Below, piece by piece: positions 1 through 8,234 of a DNA stretch of 28,973 bases (positions are counted from its first letter, which is position 1; the number at the start of each line of letters is the position of its first letter). A program made the translations under genes and the position numbers. The stretch comes from Betaproteobacteria bacterium (lineage in GTDB: Bacteria > Pseudomonadota > Gammaproteobacteria > Burkholderiales > SG8-41), in the NCBI GenBank assembly GCA_021732805.1, contig JAKFUJ010000141.1, forward strand, positions 1 through 28,973, in the 5' to 3' direction. The notes under the pieces were generated by a model, which was not told where the DNA came from, searched no databases, and saw nothing but the letters and a program-made list of their open reading frames with translations.

Positions 1-171
1 GGTCTCGATATTGACTACCACGCCTTTTTTCAGGCCGCGCGACGGATGGCTGCCCATGCCGATGATCTCGAAGCCGCCTTTGGGCTTGATTTCCGCAACA
101 ATGGCGACGATCTTCGAGGTGCCGATGTCGAGGCCCACCACCAATTTCTTGTTTTCCCTGGTCTTGTTCAT
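1..171 (-). CDS. ftsA: Cell division protein FtsA, N-terminal part (cut by the window edge)
   Basis: Only the first 57 codons are inside the window. The peptide begins MNKTRENKKLVVGLDIGTSK and continues with a GFEIIGMGSHPSRGLKKGVV segment. These are the phosphate-1 motif and the early subdomain 1A of the actin-like ATPase FtsA, which tethers FtsZ to the membrane and recruits later divisome proteins. It lies 15 bases after ftsQ, the standard dcw order. I chose the ATG at 171 because AGGG lies just upstream. A second ATG at 183 would add four residues (MTGI) and is equally open. Family identity is clear; the C-terminal membrane-targeting helix cannot be checked. Confidence 0.93.
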   Translation of the reverse strand, partial: MNKTRENKKLVVGLDIGTSKIVAIVAEIKPKGGFEIIGMGSHPSRGLKKGVVVNIET

Positions 172-186
172 GATCCCTGTCATTTC

Positions 187-924
187 CTAAGCACCTCGTT
201 TGCGACGGGGTTCCTCTGCCGCAGACGGCAGACCCGGCGCACGTGCGGCGAATCCATTGGCATAACGCAGATCTACGCGGTCAACCGGGTGCGGCATGCG
301 CGCAATCGTCCGCGAATAGGTATTGACGAAACGCAGCAGGCGCGCCTCGACGTACTCACGCCCCAGATCCAGCGTCATGCCGTCCTCGAGACGAATCTGC
401 CAGGCGCGCCGCGGCGATACATTGACGGCGTCCGGGGTCTTGTCGATCGCAGCCAGGCTGCGCCTGAAGTGGTCGTACTGGATGGTCATTTCCTTGGCAG
501 CGCCTGGCGGACCGTTGAACACCGGCAATGCGCCGTCATAGGCTGCTTCGAAAACCTCGCCCTGGACATTAACCAGCGCTTCCTTGCCCCAACGCGCCAG
601 CGGCACATGTTCTGTCAGCGCCACCGCGATGCCGCGTGGCCATTCGCGCCGCAGATCCGCGCTGCGCACCCACGGCAGTTTCTCGAAAGCAGCCCGCGCT
701 GATCCCAGTTGCATGGTGAAAAACGTGCCGCGCACTTCGCGCTGAACAATGTCCTCGATCTGCTGGCGCGTGACATGCGCCGGCGGTGTCGCCACACGCA
801 CGGCGTTGACCGCAAATACCGGCAGCCGCACGGCATAAGCCACGCCGGCATACAGCAACCCGAGCAATGCCGTGACGAACAGCAGGTCGGCCAGCGTGTT
901 GAGGGCTGCAGGCTTATCCCACAT
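187..924 (-). CDS. ftsQ: Cell division protein FtsQ
   Basis: FtsQ is a bitopic inner-membrane protein that joins the FtsB-FtsL pair to the rest of the divisome. The 245-residue product has a short cytoplasmic start (MWDKPAALN), one transmembrane helix at about residues 14-32, a POTRA-type domain beginning PVFAVNAVRVATP, and a beta domain containing FEKLPWVRSADLRREWP, the typical FtsQ core. I chose the ATG at 924 because MWDKP is a common betaproteobacterial FtsQ start; a further 12 open codons upstream would lengthen an already normal protein. The start overlaps the ddlB stop by 11 bases. The stop is TAG and is followed, in the same frame, by the possible ATG of ftsA. Confidence 0.95.
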   Translation of the reverse strand: MWDKPAALNTLADLLFVTALLGLLYAGVAYAVRLPVFAVNAVRVATPPAHVTRQQIEDIVQREVRGTFFTMQLGSARAAFEKLPWVRSADLRREWPRGIAVALTEHVPLARWGKEALVNVQGEVFEAAYDGALPVFNGPPGAAKEMTIQYDHFRRSLAAIDKTPDAVNVSPRRAWQIRLEDGMTLDLGREYVEARLLRFVNTYSRTIARMPHPVDRVDLRYANGFAARAPGLPSAAEEPRRKRGA

Positions 925-1825
925 GAGCCAGCTCCAGTATCTGTAGCACCAGATCTTCAAACGACATTCCGCCCTGCCGCGCGGCCATCGGCACCAGGCT
1001 GTGGCCGGTCATGCCGGGGGAGGTGTTCAATTCCAGGAACTGCACGCTGCCGTCGGCGCGGCGGATCAGGTCGGCGCGGCCCCAGCCGCTGCAGCCCAGC
1101 GCCTGCGCACTCTTCATCACCAGCGTCCGGATACGAAGCTCATCTTCCTCGGGCAGCTCGCAGGGACAGTGGTATTTCGTCTCATCGCTGAAATACTTGT
1201 TCTGGTAATCGTAATTGCCCTGCGGCGCCTCGATGCGGATCAGCGGCAGCGCCTCCCCGCCGAGAAACCCCCCCGTCAGCTCCTCGCCCGCGATGAATTC
1301 CTCCGCCATCACCAGTGCGTCGTGCTGCGCGGCCAGCGCATAGGCGGCAGGCAGGTCGGTGGCGGCCGTCACCTTGGTCAACCCGATGGTCGAACCCTCG
1401 CGCGCCGGCTTGACGATCAGCGGCAAGCCCAGCCGCTCCGCGACACCGGGCCAGTCGCTGCCGCCCGTGACCACCTCGAAACGCGGTGTCGGGATGCCGG
1501 CCGCTGCCCACACCATCTTGGTACGCACCTTGTCCATTGCCAGTGCGGAACCCATCACGCCGCTGCCGGTATAGGGGATGCCCATCAGTTCCAGCGCGCC
1601 CTGCACCGTGCCGTCCTCGCCGTGGCCGCCGTGCAGCGCGATGAACACCCGGGCAAATCCTTCGCGTTTCAAGTCGAAGATTTCACGTTCGGCCGGATCA
1701 AAGGCGTGGGCGTCACAACCCGCCGCGCGCAGGGCCTCGAGCACGTTTTTCCCGCTCATCAGCGAGATCTCGCGCTCGGCGCTGCGCCCGCCCATCAACA
1801 CCGCGATTTTTCCGAATCCACTCAT
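914..1825 (-). CDS. ddlB: D-alanine--D-alanine ligase
   Basis: This ATP-grasp enzyme joins two D-alanines to make the dipeptide that MurF adds to the peptidoglycan precursor. The 303-residue length is normal for DdlB. Visible motifs are the N-terminal VLMGGRSAEREISLMSG, the HGGHGEDGTVQG substrate loop near residue 65, the ATP-grasp segment LPLIVKPAREGSTIG, the EEFIAGEELTGG segment and the metal-binding FLELNTSPGMTGHSLVP near the C-terminus. It starts with ATG in an ATGA overlap with the murB stop, so the two are probably translationally coupled. Confidence 0.97.
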   Translation of the reverse strand: MSGFGKIAVLMGGRSAEREISLMSGKNVLEALRAAGCDAHAFDPAEREIFDLKREGFARVFIALHGGHGEDGTVQGALELMGIPYTGSGVMGSALAMDKVRTKMVWAAAGIPTPRFEVVTGGSDWPGVAERLGLPLIVKPAREGSTIGLTKVTAATDLPAAYALAAQHDALVMAEEFIAGEELTGGFLGGEALPLIRIEAPQGNYDYQNKYFSDETKYHCPCELPEEDELRIRTLVMKSAQALGCSGWGRADLIRRADGSVQFLELNTSPGMTGHSLVPMAARQGGMSFEDLVLQILELAHVG

Positions 1826-2832
1826 AGCCGCTCCCCGATCACCCTCACTTCGCGCTCCAGCGCAATGCCAAAACGTTGCTGGACCGTTTGCTGTGCGAGT
1901 TCGATCAAGGCCTCGATGTCTGCGGCGCTCGCACCGCCGGTGTTGACGATGAAGTTCGAGTGTTTCGCCGAAATCGCCGCGCCGCCGATCACCCGGCCCT
2001 TCAAGCCACAGGCTTCGATCAGGCGTGCCGCATGATCTCCCCGTGGATTGCGGAATACCGAACCGGCATTGGGCATCCCCAGCGGCTGGGCGGCGATACG
2101 CTGCGACAGCAACGCCTTGATTTTTGCCCGGGATTCAATACCATCACCGCGCGGCAGTTTGAATGTCGCTGACACAAACCATTCCTCGGCATCGGCATTT
2201 TTGCGCGCTCCGCAACCCGGCACGCTCGACAACTGGCGGCAACGGCGTTCAACGCTGCGGTAACCAACGGTGTAATGGCCGGGGGTGCGCACGCGCAGCG
2301 TTCCGGTTCGGTCTATGGTTTCAACCTGGGACACGATGTCCCAGGTTTCGCCGCCGTAACAACCGGCATTCATCGCCACCCCACCGCCGACAGTACCCGG
2401 GATACCGGCAAGGAATTCCGCTCCGGCAAGGTTGTTGATTGCAGCGATGCGCGCCACCTTGGGGCTGGCCACGCCGGCTTGCGCCCTGATTACTCCGGCG
2501 AGACCGGCAACGGCCGACACTTCCACTTCGCGCAGGGCCCAGTGGGTAAAAATCACCGTGCCGCCATATCCACCATCGCGCACCAGCAGATTGCTGCCGA
2601 GGCCAACCATGCATACCGGCTCCGCATCGGGCAATCCACGCAGGAATACGGCCATGTCGTCAAGGTCAGCAGGCGCATAAGTGCAGCGCGCGCTGCCTCC
2701 CGCCCGCCAGCTGACATGGCGCGCCATGGGTTCATCGCAATGCAAGGTGCCGCGCAATCCCTGTTTCCGTATCTGTTCCTGCTCGCTCATATTCATGTCT
2801 GTATTTCGCCCAAGCGCGGCATCCCGGCTCAC
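1822..2832 (-). CDS. murB: UDP-N-acetylenolpyruvoylglucosamine reductase MurB
   Basis: MurB is the FAD- and NADPH-dependent enzyme that completes UDP-MurNAc. FAD-binding segments are visible: VGLGSNLLVRDGG (residues 76-88) and GIPGTVGG (143-150). The family's catalytic residues can be placed as Tyr191-Arg192, Ser258 in GSVFRNP and Glu327 near the C-terminus. The GTG at 2832 gives a GTGA overlap with murC and 336 residues. ATGs at 2796 and 2790 are plausible later starts and would remove a low-information N-terminus. Between Tyr-Arg and the EEWFV strand there are about 23 residues, including two Cys, longer than in MurB proteins I remember. Confidence 0.95.
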   Translation of the reverse strand: MSRDAALGRNTDMNMSEQEQIRKQGLRGTLHCDEPMARHVSWRAGGSARCTYAPADLDDMAVFLRGLPDAEPVCMVGLGSNLLVRDGGYGGTVIFTHWALREVEVSAVAGLAGVIRAQAGVASPKVARIAAINNLAGAEFLAGIPGTVGGGVAMNAGCYGGETWDIVSQVETIDRTGTLRVRTPGHYTVGYRSVERRCRQLSSVPGCGARKNADAEEWFVSATFKLPRGDGIESRAKIKALLSQRIAAQPLGMPNAGSVFRNPRGDHAARLIEACGLKGRVIGGAAISAKHSNFIVNTGGASAADIEALIELAQQTVQQRFGIALEREVRVIGERL

Positions 2833-4241
2833 GCGCTTTCCCTTTCTTCCCTTTTTTTCGCCAGCCTGCCTGCCACCGTACCGATGGAACCGGCCCCCAT
2901 CGCCAGCACCACATCACCGTCACGCGCTGTGCCGGAAATCGCCGCAGGCAAATCACCCACCTGCTCGACAAACACCGGCTCCACCTTGCCCAGCACGCGC
3001 ACTGCACGCACCAGCGCACGGCCGTCTGCAGCAACAATCGGCGCTTCGCCCGCCGGATACACTTCGGTCAGCAGCAATGCATCGACCCCGGACAACACGC
3101 GCGCAAAATCCTCGAAACAATCACGGGTGCGTGTATAACGATGCGGCTGGAATGCCAGCACCAGCCGTCGTCCGGGAAACGCGCCGCGCGCAGCGGCGAT
3201 GGTGGCGGCCATTTCCACCGGGTGGTGACCATAGTCGTCGATTAGTTCAAAAGTGCCGCCGCCGGCCAATGGCACCGCGCCGTGGCGCTGAAAACGACGA
3301 CCGACGCCCTTGAATTCAGCCAAAGCCTTGATGATTTTTTCATCAGCCACACCAACTTCCATGCCGATGGCAATCGCAGCCAGCGCGTTAAGCACGTTAT
3401 GCACGCCCGCCAGATTCAGCGTGATGTCGAGATCAGGCAGCCGTCGCCCGTTATTGCGCTGCACCCGGAAATGCATGCGCCCGGCATCGGCCTTCACTGC
3501 AGTCGCGCGCACTTGCGCGCCCTCATCCAATCCGTAGGTCACCACGGTTTTGGTGAGCCTGGGCATGATCGCGCGCACGTTGGCATCATCGCTGCACAGC
3601 ACGGTCACGCCATAGAACGGCAGACGCTCGACGAAATCGACGAACGCCTGCTTCAGTTTGTCCAGCGAGTGGTCGTAGGTCTCCATGTGGTCAGAGTCGA
3701 TGTTGGTGACGACCGAAATCACCGGCTGCAAATGAAGGAACGAGGCATCCGATTCATCCGCTTCGGCGACGATGAATTCGCCGGCCCCCAGGCGGGCATG
3801 CGCACCGGCGCTCTCCAGCCGGCCGCCGATGACAAAAGTCGGATCCAGTCCGCCCTCGGCCAGCACGCTGGCGGCAAGGCTGGTGGTCGTGGTCTTGCCG
3901 TGGGTGCCGGCCACGGCTATACCCTGCTTGAGGCGCATCAGTTCTGCCAGCATCAGCGCCCGAGGTACTACGGGCACATGGCGGGCACGCGCCGCAACCA
4001 CCTCGGGGTTGTCGGATTTGACTGCGCTGGAAATCACCACGACATCGGCCGTGGCAACATGTGCCGCGGCATGCCCGATGTCGACCTTCGCGCCCATCCC
4101 GACCAGGCGGCGCGTGGCGGCGCTCTCACTCAAATCAGAACCGCTGACCACATAGCCGAGGTTCAACAAAACCTCGGCGATGCCGCTCATGCCGGCGCCG
4201 CCGATGCCCACGAAATGCACTTGTCGGACTTTATGCCGCAT
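2829..4241 (-). CDS. murC: UDP-N-acetylmuramate--L-alanine ligase MurC
   Basis: MurC adds L-Ala to UDP-MurNAc, the first of the four Mur ligases. The 470-residue protein begins MRHKVRQVHFVGIGGAGMSG, the UDP-binding glycine-rich loop. It has the ATP loop GTHGKTTTT at 112-120, VAEADESDASFL, and FQPHRYTRTRDC in the C-terminal domain. The ATG at 4241 is preceded by GAAGGAGA about ten bases upstream; the frame stays open for 21 further codons but those are not MurC-like. The first 16 codons have a diverged second copy 155 bases upstream (see the murC relic). A TAA closing the small upstream frame overlaps the ATG as TAATG. Confidence 0.97.
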   Translation of the reverse strand: MRHKVRQVHFVGIGGAGMSGIAEVLLNLGYVVSGSDLSESAATRRLVGMGAKVDIGHAAAHVATADVVVISSAVKSDNPEVVAARARHVPVVPRALMLAELMRLKQGIAVAGTHGKTTTTSLAASVLAEGGLDPTFVIGGRLESAGAHARLGAGEFIVAEADESDASFLHLQPVISVVTNIDSDHMETYDHSLDKLKQAFVDFVERLPFYGVTVLCSDDANVRAIMPRLTKTVVTYGLDEGAQVRATAVKADAGRMHFRVQRNNGRRLPDLDITLNLAGVHNVLNALAAIAIGMEVGVADEKIIKALAEFKGVGRRFQRHGAVPLAGGGTFELIDDYGHHPVEMAATIAAARGAFPGRRLVLAFQPHRYTRTRDCFEDFARVLSGVDALLLTEVYPAGEAPIVAADGRALVRAVRVLGKVEPVFVEQVGDLPAAISGTARDGDVVLAMGAGSIGTVAGRLAKKREERESA

Positions 4242-4348
4242 TACCGGATCGTCTCCTTCAACGCCCGCGAATCGGCGGCGGGCCATGCTCGCGGCCGGTC
4301 GCATCCCGCGCGAACCCCCTGCGCGGAGCCCTGCTTCCTGCTCGCATG

Positions 4349-4396
4349 GGCCCCACCTCTGCCTACAAAATGAATCTGGCGAACCTTGTGTCTCAT
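4349..4396 (-). pseudogene. Relic of a second murC 5' end
   Basis: Eleven bases after the murG stop, an ATG opens a peptide MRHKVRQIHFVGRGGA that matches the first 16 residues of the intact murC (MRHKVRQVHFVGIGGA) at 14 positions. At DNA level 33 of 48 bases match. Twelve codons differ, ten of them synonymously. Homology then stops. The frame stays open and ends in a TAA that overlaps the murC start as TAATG, so the whole 4241-4396 stretch is a 51-codon open frame. I read this as the start of a murC from a related organism brought in with the murG next to it. Whether the 51-residue peptide is made is unknown. Confidence 0.8.
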
Positions 4397-4406
4397 GTCA
4401 GACGCC

Positions 4407-5480
4407 TCATACCGGTGCCAGCTCCGTACAAAACTCGGCCACCTTCTGTGCGGCTTCCGGTTTACCCACGGCGCGCGCTGCGCGCGCCATTTCCAGCAGC
4501 TTTTGCCTGGTCAGGCCGCGCAGCGTATCCGCCAGCGATTGCGGCGTCAGCGTGGCCTGCGGTATCAACAGCGCAGCACCGCGGTCAGACAGATACGCGG
4601 CATTGCGGGTCTGGTGATCATCAGCGGCGTACGGGAACGGCACCAGGATGCTGCCGACTCCGGCCACTGCGAGTTCGGTGATAGTGGTCGCCCCGGCGCG
4701 GCAGATCACCAGATCGGCGTTGCCATATCGCAGGGCCATGTCATCAATGAAATCAACGATTTCAGCATCGACACCGGCGTTGCGATAGGTGTAACGCAAT
4801 GCTGCCAGATGCGCCTTGCCCGCTTGATGTGTCACCACCGGTCGTTCAGCCTGCGCCAGCAGCGCCAGCGCTTGCGGCACCGTGACATTGAGTGCCTTGG
4901 CGCCGAGGCTGCCGCCAACCACCAGAACCCGCAACGGACCACTGCGGTTGGCAAAACGCGCCTCGGGTGGCGGCAGGTTGACGATGTCGGTGCGCACCGG
5001 ATTGCCGGACCAGATCACATCGATGCGGCCGTTGAACGCATCGGGAAACGCTGCAAGCACGCGATCGGCAACACCGGCGAGCACGCGGTTGGCCAGACCC
5101 GGCACCGCATTCTGTTCGTGGATCAGCAATGGCTTGCCCAGGAGCGCCGCCATCATGCCGCCGGGAAACGCAGCGTAACCACCCATGCCCAGTACCACGT
5201 CGGGCCGGTGGCGGAAAATCGCCTTGGCGCTTTGCCAGAACGCAATCAGCAAAGACGCCGGCAGCAACAGCTTGCGTAACAAACTTTTGCCGCGCACACC
5301 GCCAAAGCGGATCCATACCGTCGTGTAACCGTACGGCGGCACCAGGCGCTCTTCCATGCCGCCACGTGCACCCAGCCAGACCACGTTCCAGCCGCGACCG
5401 CGTAATACTTCGGCCACAGCCAATGCGGGAAAGATGTGACCACCGGTGCCGCCGGCCATGACAAGAATGGTCAGGCTCAT
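4407..5480 (-). CDS. murG: Lipid II synthase MurG (UDP-GlcNAc transferase)
   Basis: MurG is the peripheral inner-membrane GT28 glycosyltransferase that adds GlcNAc to lipid I to give lipid II. The 357-residue protein shows the N-terminal loop MAGGTGGHIFPALAVAE, the second glycine-rich loop VVGGSLGAKALN, and the UDP-GlcNAc site VICRAGATTITELAVAGVGS followed by VPFPYAADDHQTRNA. The start is an ATGA overlap with ftsW. Unlike the other dcw junctions, murG is separated from the intact murC by 165 bases holding a murC relic. Confidence 0.97.
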   Translation of the reverse strand: MSLTILVMAGGTGGHIFPALAVAEVLRGRGWNVVWLGARGGMEERLVPPYGYTTVWIRFGGVRGKSLLRKLLLPASLLIAFWQSAKAIFRHRPDVVLGMGGYAAFPGGMMAALLGKPLLIHEQNAVPGLANRVLAGVADRVLAAFPDAFNGRIDVIWSGNPVRTDIVNLPPPEARFANRSGPLRVLVVGGSLGAKALNVTVPQALALLAQAERPVVTHQAGKAHLAALRYTYRNAGVDAEIVDFIDDMALRYGNADLVICRAGATTITELAVAGVGSILVPFPYAADDHQTRNAAYLSDRGAALLIPQATLTPQSLADTLRGLTRQKLLEMARAARAVGKPEAAQKVAEFCTELAPV

Positions 5481-6655
5481 ACCGTGAACCCCCGCATCAG
5501 TTGCCGATTCTCCCAGTCAATCCGCAACAGAACCGCCAGCGCGCAGCAGATCGCCAAAATCGCACTGCCGCCGAACGACAACAGCGGCAGCGTCAGCCCC
5601 TTGGTCGGCAACATGCCCATGTTGACGCCCATGTTGATGATGGTCTGCACACCGATCCACAGGCCGATGCCCTGCGCCACCAGCGTGGCATAAGGCCGTT
5701 CGAGCTCACCCGCCCGACGACCGATGGCAAAGGCGCGCCACACGATCCACGCGAACAGCAGCGTCAGCACCAGCACGCCGGCGAAGCCCAGTTCCTCGGC
5801 AATCACCGCCAACAAGAAGTCGGTGTGCGCTTCCGGCAGGTAAAACAGCTTTTCGACACTGGCGCCGAGCCCGACACCAAACCATTCGCCGCGGCCGAAC
5901 GCAATCAGCGCATGCGATAACTGATAACCCTTGCCGTACGGATCAGCCCACGGATCCATGAATCCGATCACGCGCTGCATGCGATAAGGGCTGCTCCAGA
6001 TCAGCAGCAGAAAACCGATGACCAGCATCACGATGAGGCCCGCGAATAAACGCCAGTTCATGCCGCCGAGGAACAGGATGCCCATCGCTATCACGGTAAT
6101 CACCGCAAACGAGCCAAAGTCGGGTTCGCGCAGAAGCAATCCACCGGTGAGCAGCATCACGCCGGCCATCGGCAGAAAACCCTTGCGCAGGCTGTGCATG
6201 AATGCCGCCTTGCGCGCGGTGTAATCGGCGGCATAGAGCACCGCGCACAGCTTCATCAACTCAGACGGTTGCAGGTTGGCAATGCCGAGTGACAGCCAGC
6301 GCCGGCTGCCGTTGACTTCGCGGCCGATCCCCGGAATCAGCACCAGTGTCAGCAGCACAAGGCCGATCACAAACAGGATGGGCGCTGCGCGCTGCCAGAT
6401 GCGCAACGGCACCTGGAACACGATGGCCCCGGCCACCAGACTCACCAGCACATAGGCGGCATGGCGCGACAGGTAATAAAACGCATTGTTACCGGTGCTG
6501 CGACTGGCTTCTGCGATCGCGATGGACGCCGAATACACCATGACCATGCCGAATCCGAGCAGCAAAACAGTAACCCAGATCAGCGCGCTGTCGTATTCCT
6601 GAACCACATTGCGCTGGCCCAGCGGCTGGTTGATGGTCGCGTAGTAGCGGCTCAC
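5477..6655 (-). CDS. ftsW: Septal peptidoglycan glycosyltransferase FtsW
   Basis: FtsW is the SEDS-family polymerase that acts with FtsI at the septum. The 392-residue protein has about ten hydrophobic segments, the motif REVNGSRRWLSLGIANLQPSE-like stretch near residue 115, the large loop GYQLSHALIAFGRGEWFGVGLG, FYLPEAHTDFLLAVIAEELG, and the C-terminal LPTKGLTLPLLSFGGSA that separates SEDS proteins from unrelated membrane proteins. It starts with GTG in a GTGA overlap with murD and ends in ATGA with murG. Its place between murD and murG favours FtsW over RodA. Confidence 0.96.
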   Translation of the reverse strand: MSRYYATINQPLGQRNVVQEYDSALIWVTVLLLGFGMVMVYSASIAIAEASRSTGNNAFYYLSRHAAYVLVSLVAGAIVFQVPLRIWQRAAPILFVIGLVLLTLVLIPGIGREVNGSRRWLSLGIANLQPSELMKLCAVLYAADYTARKAAFMHSLRKGFLPMAGVMLLTGGLLLREPDFGSFAVITVIAMGILFLGGMNWRLFAGLIVMLVIGFLLLIWSSPYRMQRVIGFMDPWADPYGKGYQLSHALIAFGRGEWFGVGLGASVEKLFYLPEAHTDFLLAVIAEELGFAGVLVLTLLFAWIVWRAFAIGRRAGELERPYATLVAQGIGLWIGVQTIINMGVNMGMLPTKGLTLPLLSFGGSAILAICCALAVLLRIDWENRQLMRGFTV

Positions 6656-8025
6656 GCGAACCTCCGCTGCAATGCCGCCACTGCGGCAGCAAACACTTGT
6701 GCGCGATGGATGTAATTGCGGTACATGTCATAACTGGCACAGGCCGGCGACAGCAGCACTGCATCGCCCGATTGCGCGGCTTTGAACGCCAGTTCCACTG
6801 CCTCTTCCATGTCAGCAGCACGCAGCACCGGCACCTTGGCGCCGATGGCCTCGGCGATGCGCGCCGCATCACGGCCGATCAGCACCACGGCGCGTGCCCG
6901 GCGTTGCGCCGCCGCCGCCAGCGGCGTGAAATCCTGTCCTTTGCCATCCCCCCCGGCAATCAGCACCACCGGTTGCGGCATGCCGTCCAGTGCGGCAACC
7001 GTGGCGCCGACGTTGGTTCCTTTGGAATCGTCGTAAAACCATATGTTATTGATTTTATTGATATTTTTTACACGATGCGGCAGCCCGTCAAAAGCCAGCC
7101 AAGCCTTGGCAATCGCCGCATCATCAACACCGATCACACGGCACAGCGCACCCGCCGCCAGTGCATTGGCGGCATTGTGCAAACCGGCAACGCGCAGCGC
7201 GGCAACCGGCGCCAGCGCGGCATCGCCGCGCATAAGCGTTTGCGTGTTGCCCGTGCCACCGATACCCCAGGCTTCGACTTCCCGCGGCACATCCAGTCCG
7301 AAACGCACCACCCGGCGTGCAGGCAATGCCATGCCGTCGCTCCATGCATCCTGACGATTGAGCACCTGCGTGCCGTTGCCAGCAAAGATGCGGCTTTTGG
7401 CAGCGGCGTATTCCCGGATGCCCTCATAACGATCAAGATGGTCTTCGGAAAGATTCAATACCGTCGCCGCGCGCGGCTGCAGCGATATCGTGCTTTCCAG
7501 TTGAAAACTCGACAACTCCAGCACAAAGGCTCCCGGTAGCGGCGCACCCTCTTCAATTTCCGTCAGCGCGTCCAGCACCGGCAAACCGATATTCCCCGCC
7601 ACCACCGGCCGCAACCCCGCCGTTTTGCAGATTTCACCGGCCAGTGCGGTCACCGTACTTTTGCCGTTGGAACCGGTAATGGCAATCACCGGCGGTGCAT
7701 CACCGCGTGCAGCCAGCGCCTGCGCGAACAGCTCGACATCGCCCACCACCGGCACGCCTTTTGCCGCTGCCTGCGCCAGTGCACCGCTGCGCCGGTCCAC
7801 ACCGGGACTCACCGCGATGATGTCAACATCGCTGACATCCGGCGCCACGCCCAGCGCGAGCGGAATCTGCGGCAGCTCGCTGCGCAGTGTGGCTGCATGC
7901 GGAGGCGCTGCGCGACTGTCCGTCGCGCGCACGTCGGCGCCGCAGCGCTGCAGCCAGCGCGCCATCGACAACCCGGTATCACCGAGACCAACGACCATTA
8001 CGCGTGCACCCTTGAGATCAAACAT
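6652..8025 (-). CDS. murD: UDP-N-acetylmuramoylalanine--D-glutamate ligase MurD
   Basis: MurD adds D-Glu to UDP-MurNAc-L-Ala. The 457-residue protein starts MFDLKGARVMVVGLGDTGLS with the UDP-binding loop and has the ATP loop GSNGKST at 118-124, LNLSEDHLDRY in the central domain, and FYDDSKGTNVGATVAAL in the C-terminal domain. I chose the ATG at 8025; a TTG directly before it is less likely. A weak GGAA lies four bases upstream. It does not overlap mraY: 209 bases separate them, holding a relic of an mraY 3' end. Confidence 0.97.
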   Translation of the reverse strand: MFDLKGARVMVVGLGDTGLSMARWLQRCGADVRATDSRAAPPHAATLRSELPQIPLALGVAPDVSDVDIIAVSPGVDRRSGALAQAAAKGVPVVGDVELFAQALAARGDAPPVIAITGSNGKSTVTALAGEICKTAGLRPVVAGNIGLPVLDALTEIEEGAPLPGAFVLELSSFQLESTISLQPRAATVLNLSEDHLDRYEGIREYAAAKSRIFAGNGTQVLNRQDAWSDGMALPARRVVRFGLDVPREVEAWGIGGTGNTQTLMRGDAALAPVAALRVAGLHNAANALAAGALCRVIGVDDAAIAKAWLAFDGLPHRVKNINKINNIWFYDDSKGTNVGATVAALDGMPQPVVLIAGGDGKGQDFTPLAAAAQRRARAVVLIGRDAARIAEAIGAKVPVLRAADMEEAVELAFKAAQSGDAVLLSPACASYDMYRNYIHRAQVFAAAVAALQRRFA

Positions 8026-8060
8026 CAATTCCGGTTTCGCATTCCGTTTTGCATTCCCTG

Positions 8061-8126
8061 CTACCGCAACTTCAGCGTCGACAGACCGATCAGCGCCAGC
8101 ATCATCGTGATAATCCAGAAACGCAC
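8061..8126 (-). pseudogene. Relic of a second mraY 3' end
   Basis: The last 22 codons before the TAG at 8061-8063 encode VRFWIITMML-A-LIGLSTLKLR, identical to the C-terminus of the intact mraY except Val to Ala. At DNA level 54 of 66 bases match. Ten codons differ, nine of them synonymously. Homology ends abruptly at the 5' side. The relic forms the end of a 57-codon open frame (8061-8234) whose ATG directly follows the mraY TAG and whose N-terminal part (MNRKANDGVVSAKANLLG) I do not recognise. The frame would give a small protein with one membrane helix. I think it is a recombination scar, but expression by coupling to mraY is possible. Confidence 0.82.
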
Positions 8127-8149
8127 TGGGTAGTTTTGGCTGCGGCCGC

Positions 8150-8196
8150 CATGTCGCGCGAGCGCAACATGGCTTAACCTGCCAAGCAGGTTAGCC
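8150..8196. repeat. Two adjacent palindromes between mraY and its relic
   Basis: Positions 8171-8196 form a hairpin with arms GGCTTAACCTGC and GCAGGTTAGCC (one bulged T, three-base loop). Positions 8150-8171 form a second, weaker one with arms CATGtCGCG and CGCaACATG. No T-run follows on either strand, so I do not call a terminator. The position, in the foreign-looking spacer of a recombination scar, would suit a REP-like or insertion-derived palindrome. Both lie inside the 57-codon frame. Confidence 0.55.
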
Positions 8197-8234
8197 TTCG
8201 CCGAAACCACCCCGTCGTTCGCTTTTCTGTTCAT

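Noticed and set aside
181..189. Possible FtsQ-FtsA fusion by readthrough, since the TAG of ftsQ is in frame with an ftsA ATG
   Set aside because: The in-frame relation is expected one time in three and both proteins have normal ends.
1001..2035. Long plus-strand open frames opposite the dcw genes (for example 1001-2035, 3282-4373)
   Set aside because: They are antisense to well-supported genes, have no recognisable domains and reflect GC-rich third positions.
8171..8196. Palindrome considered as an integron attC site
   Set aside because: Too short, with only one side fitting the GTTRRRY core and no second pair of boxes.
8171..8196. Same palindrome considered as a transcription terminator after mraY
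   Set aside because: No T-run on either strand, and the downstream genes are essential and lack their own visible promoter.
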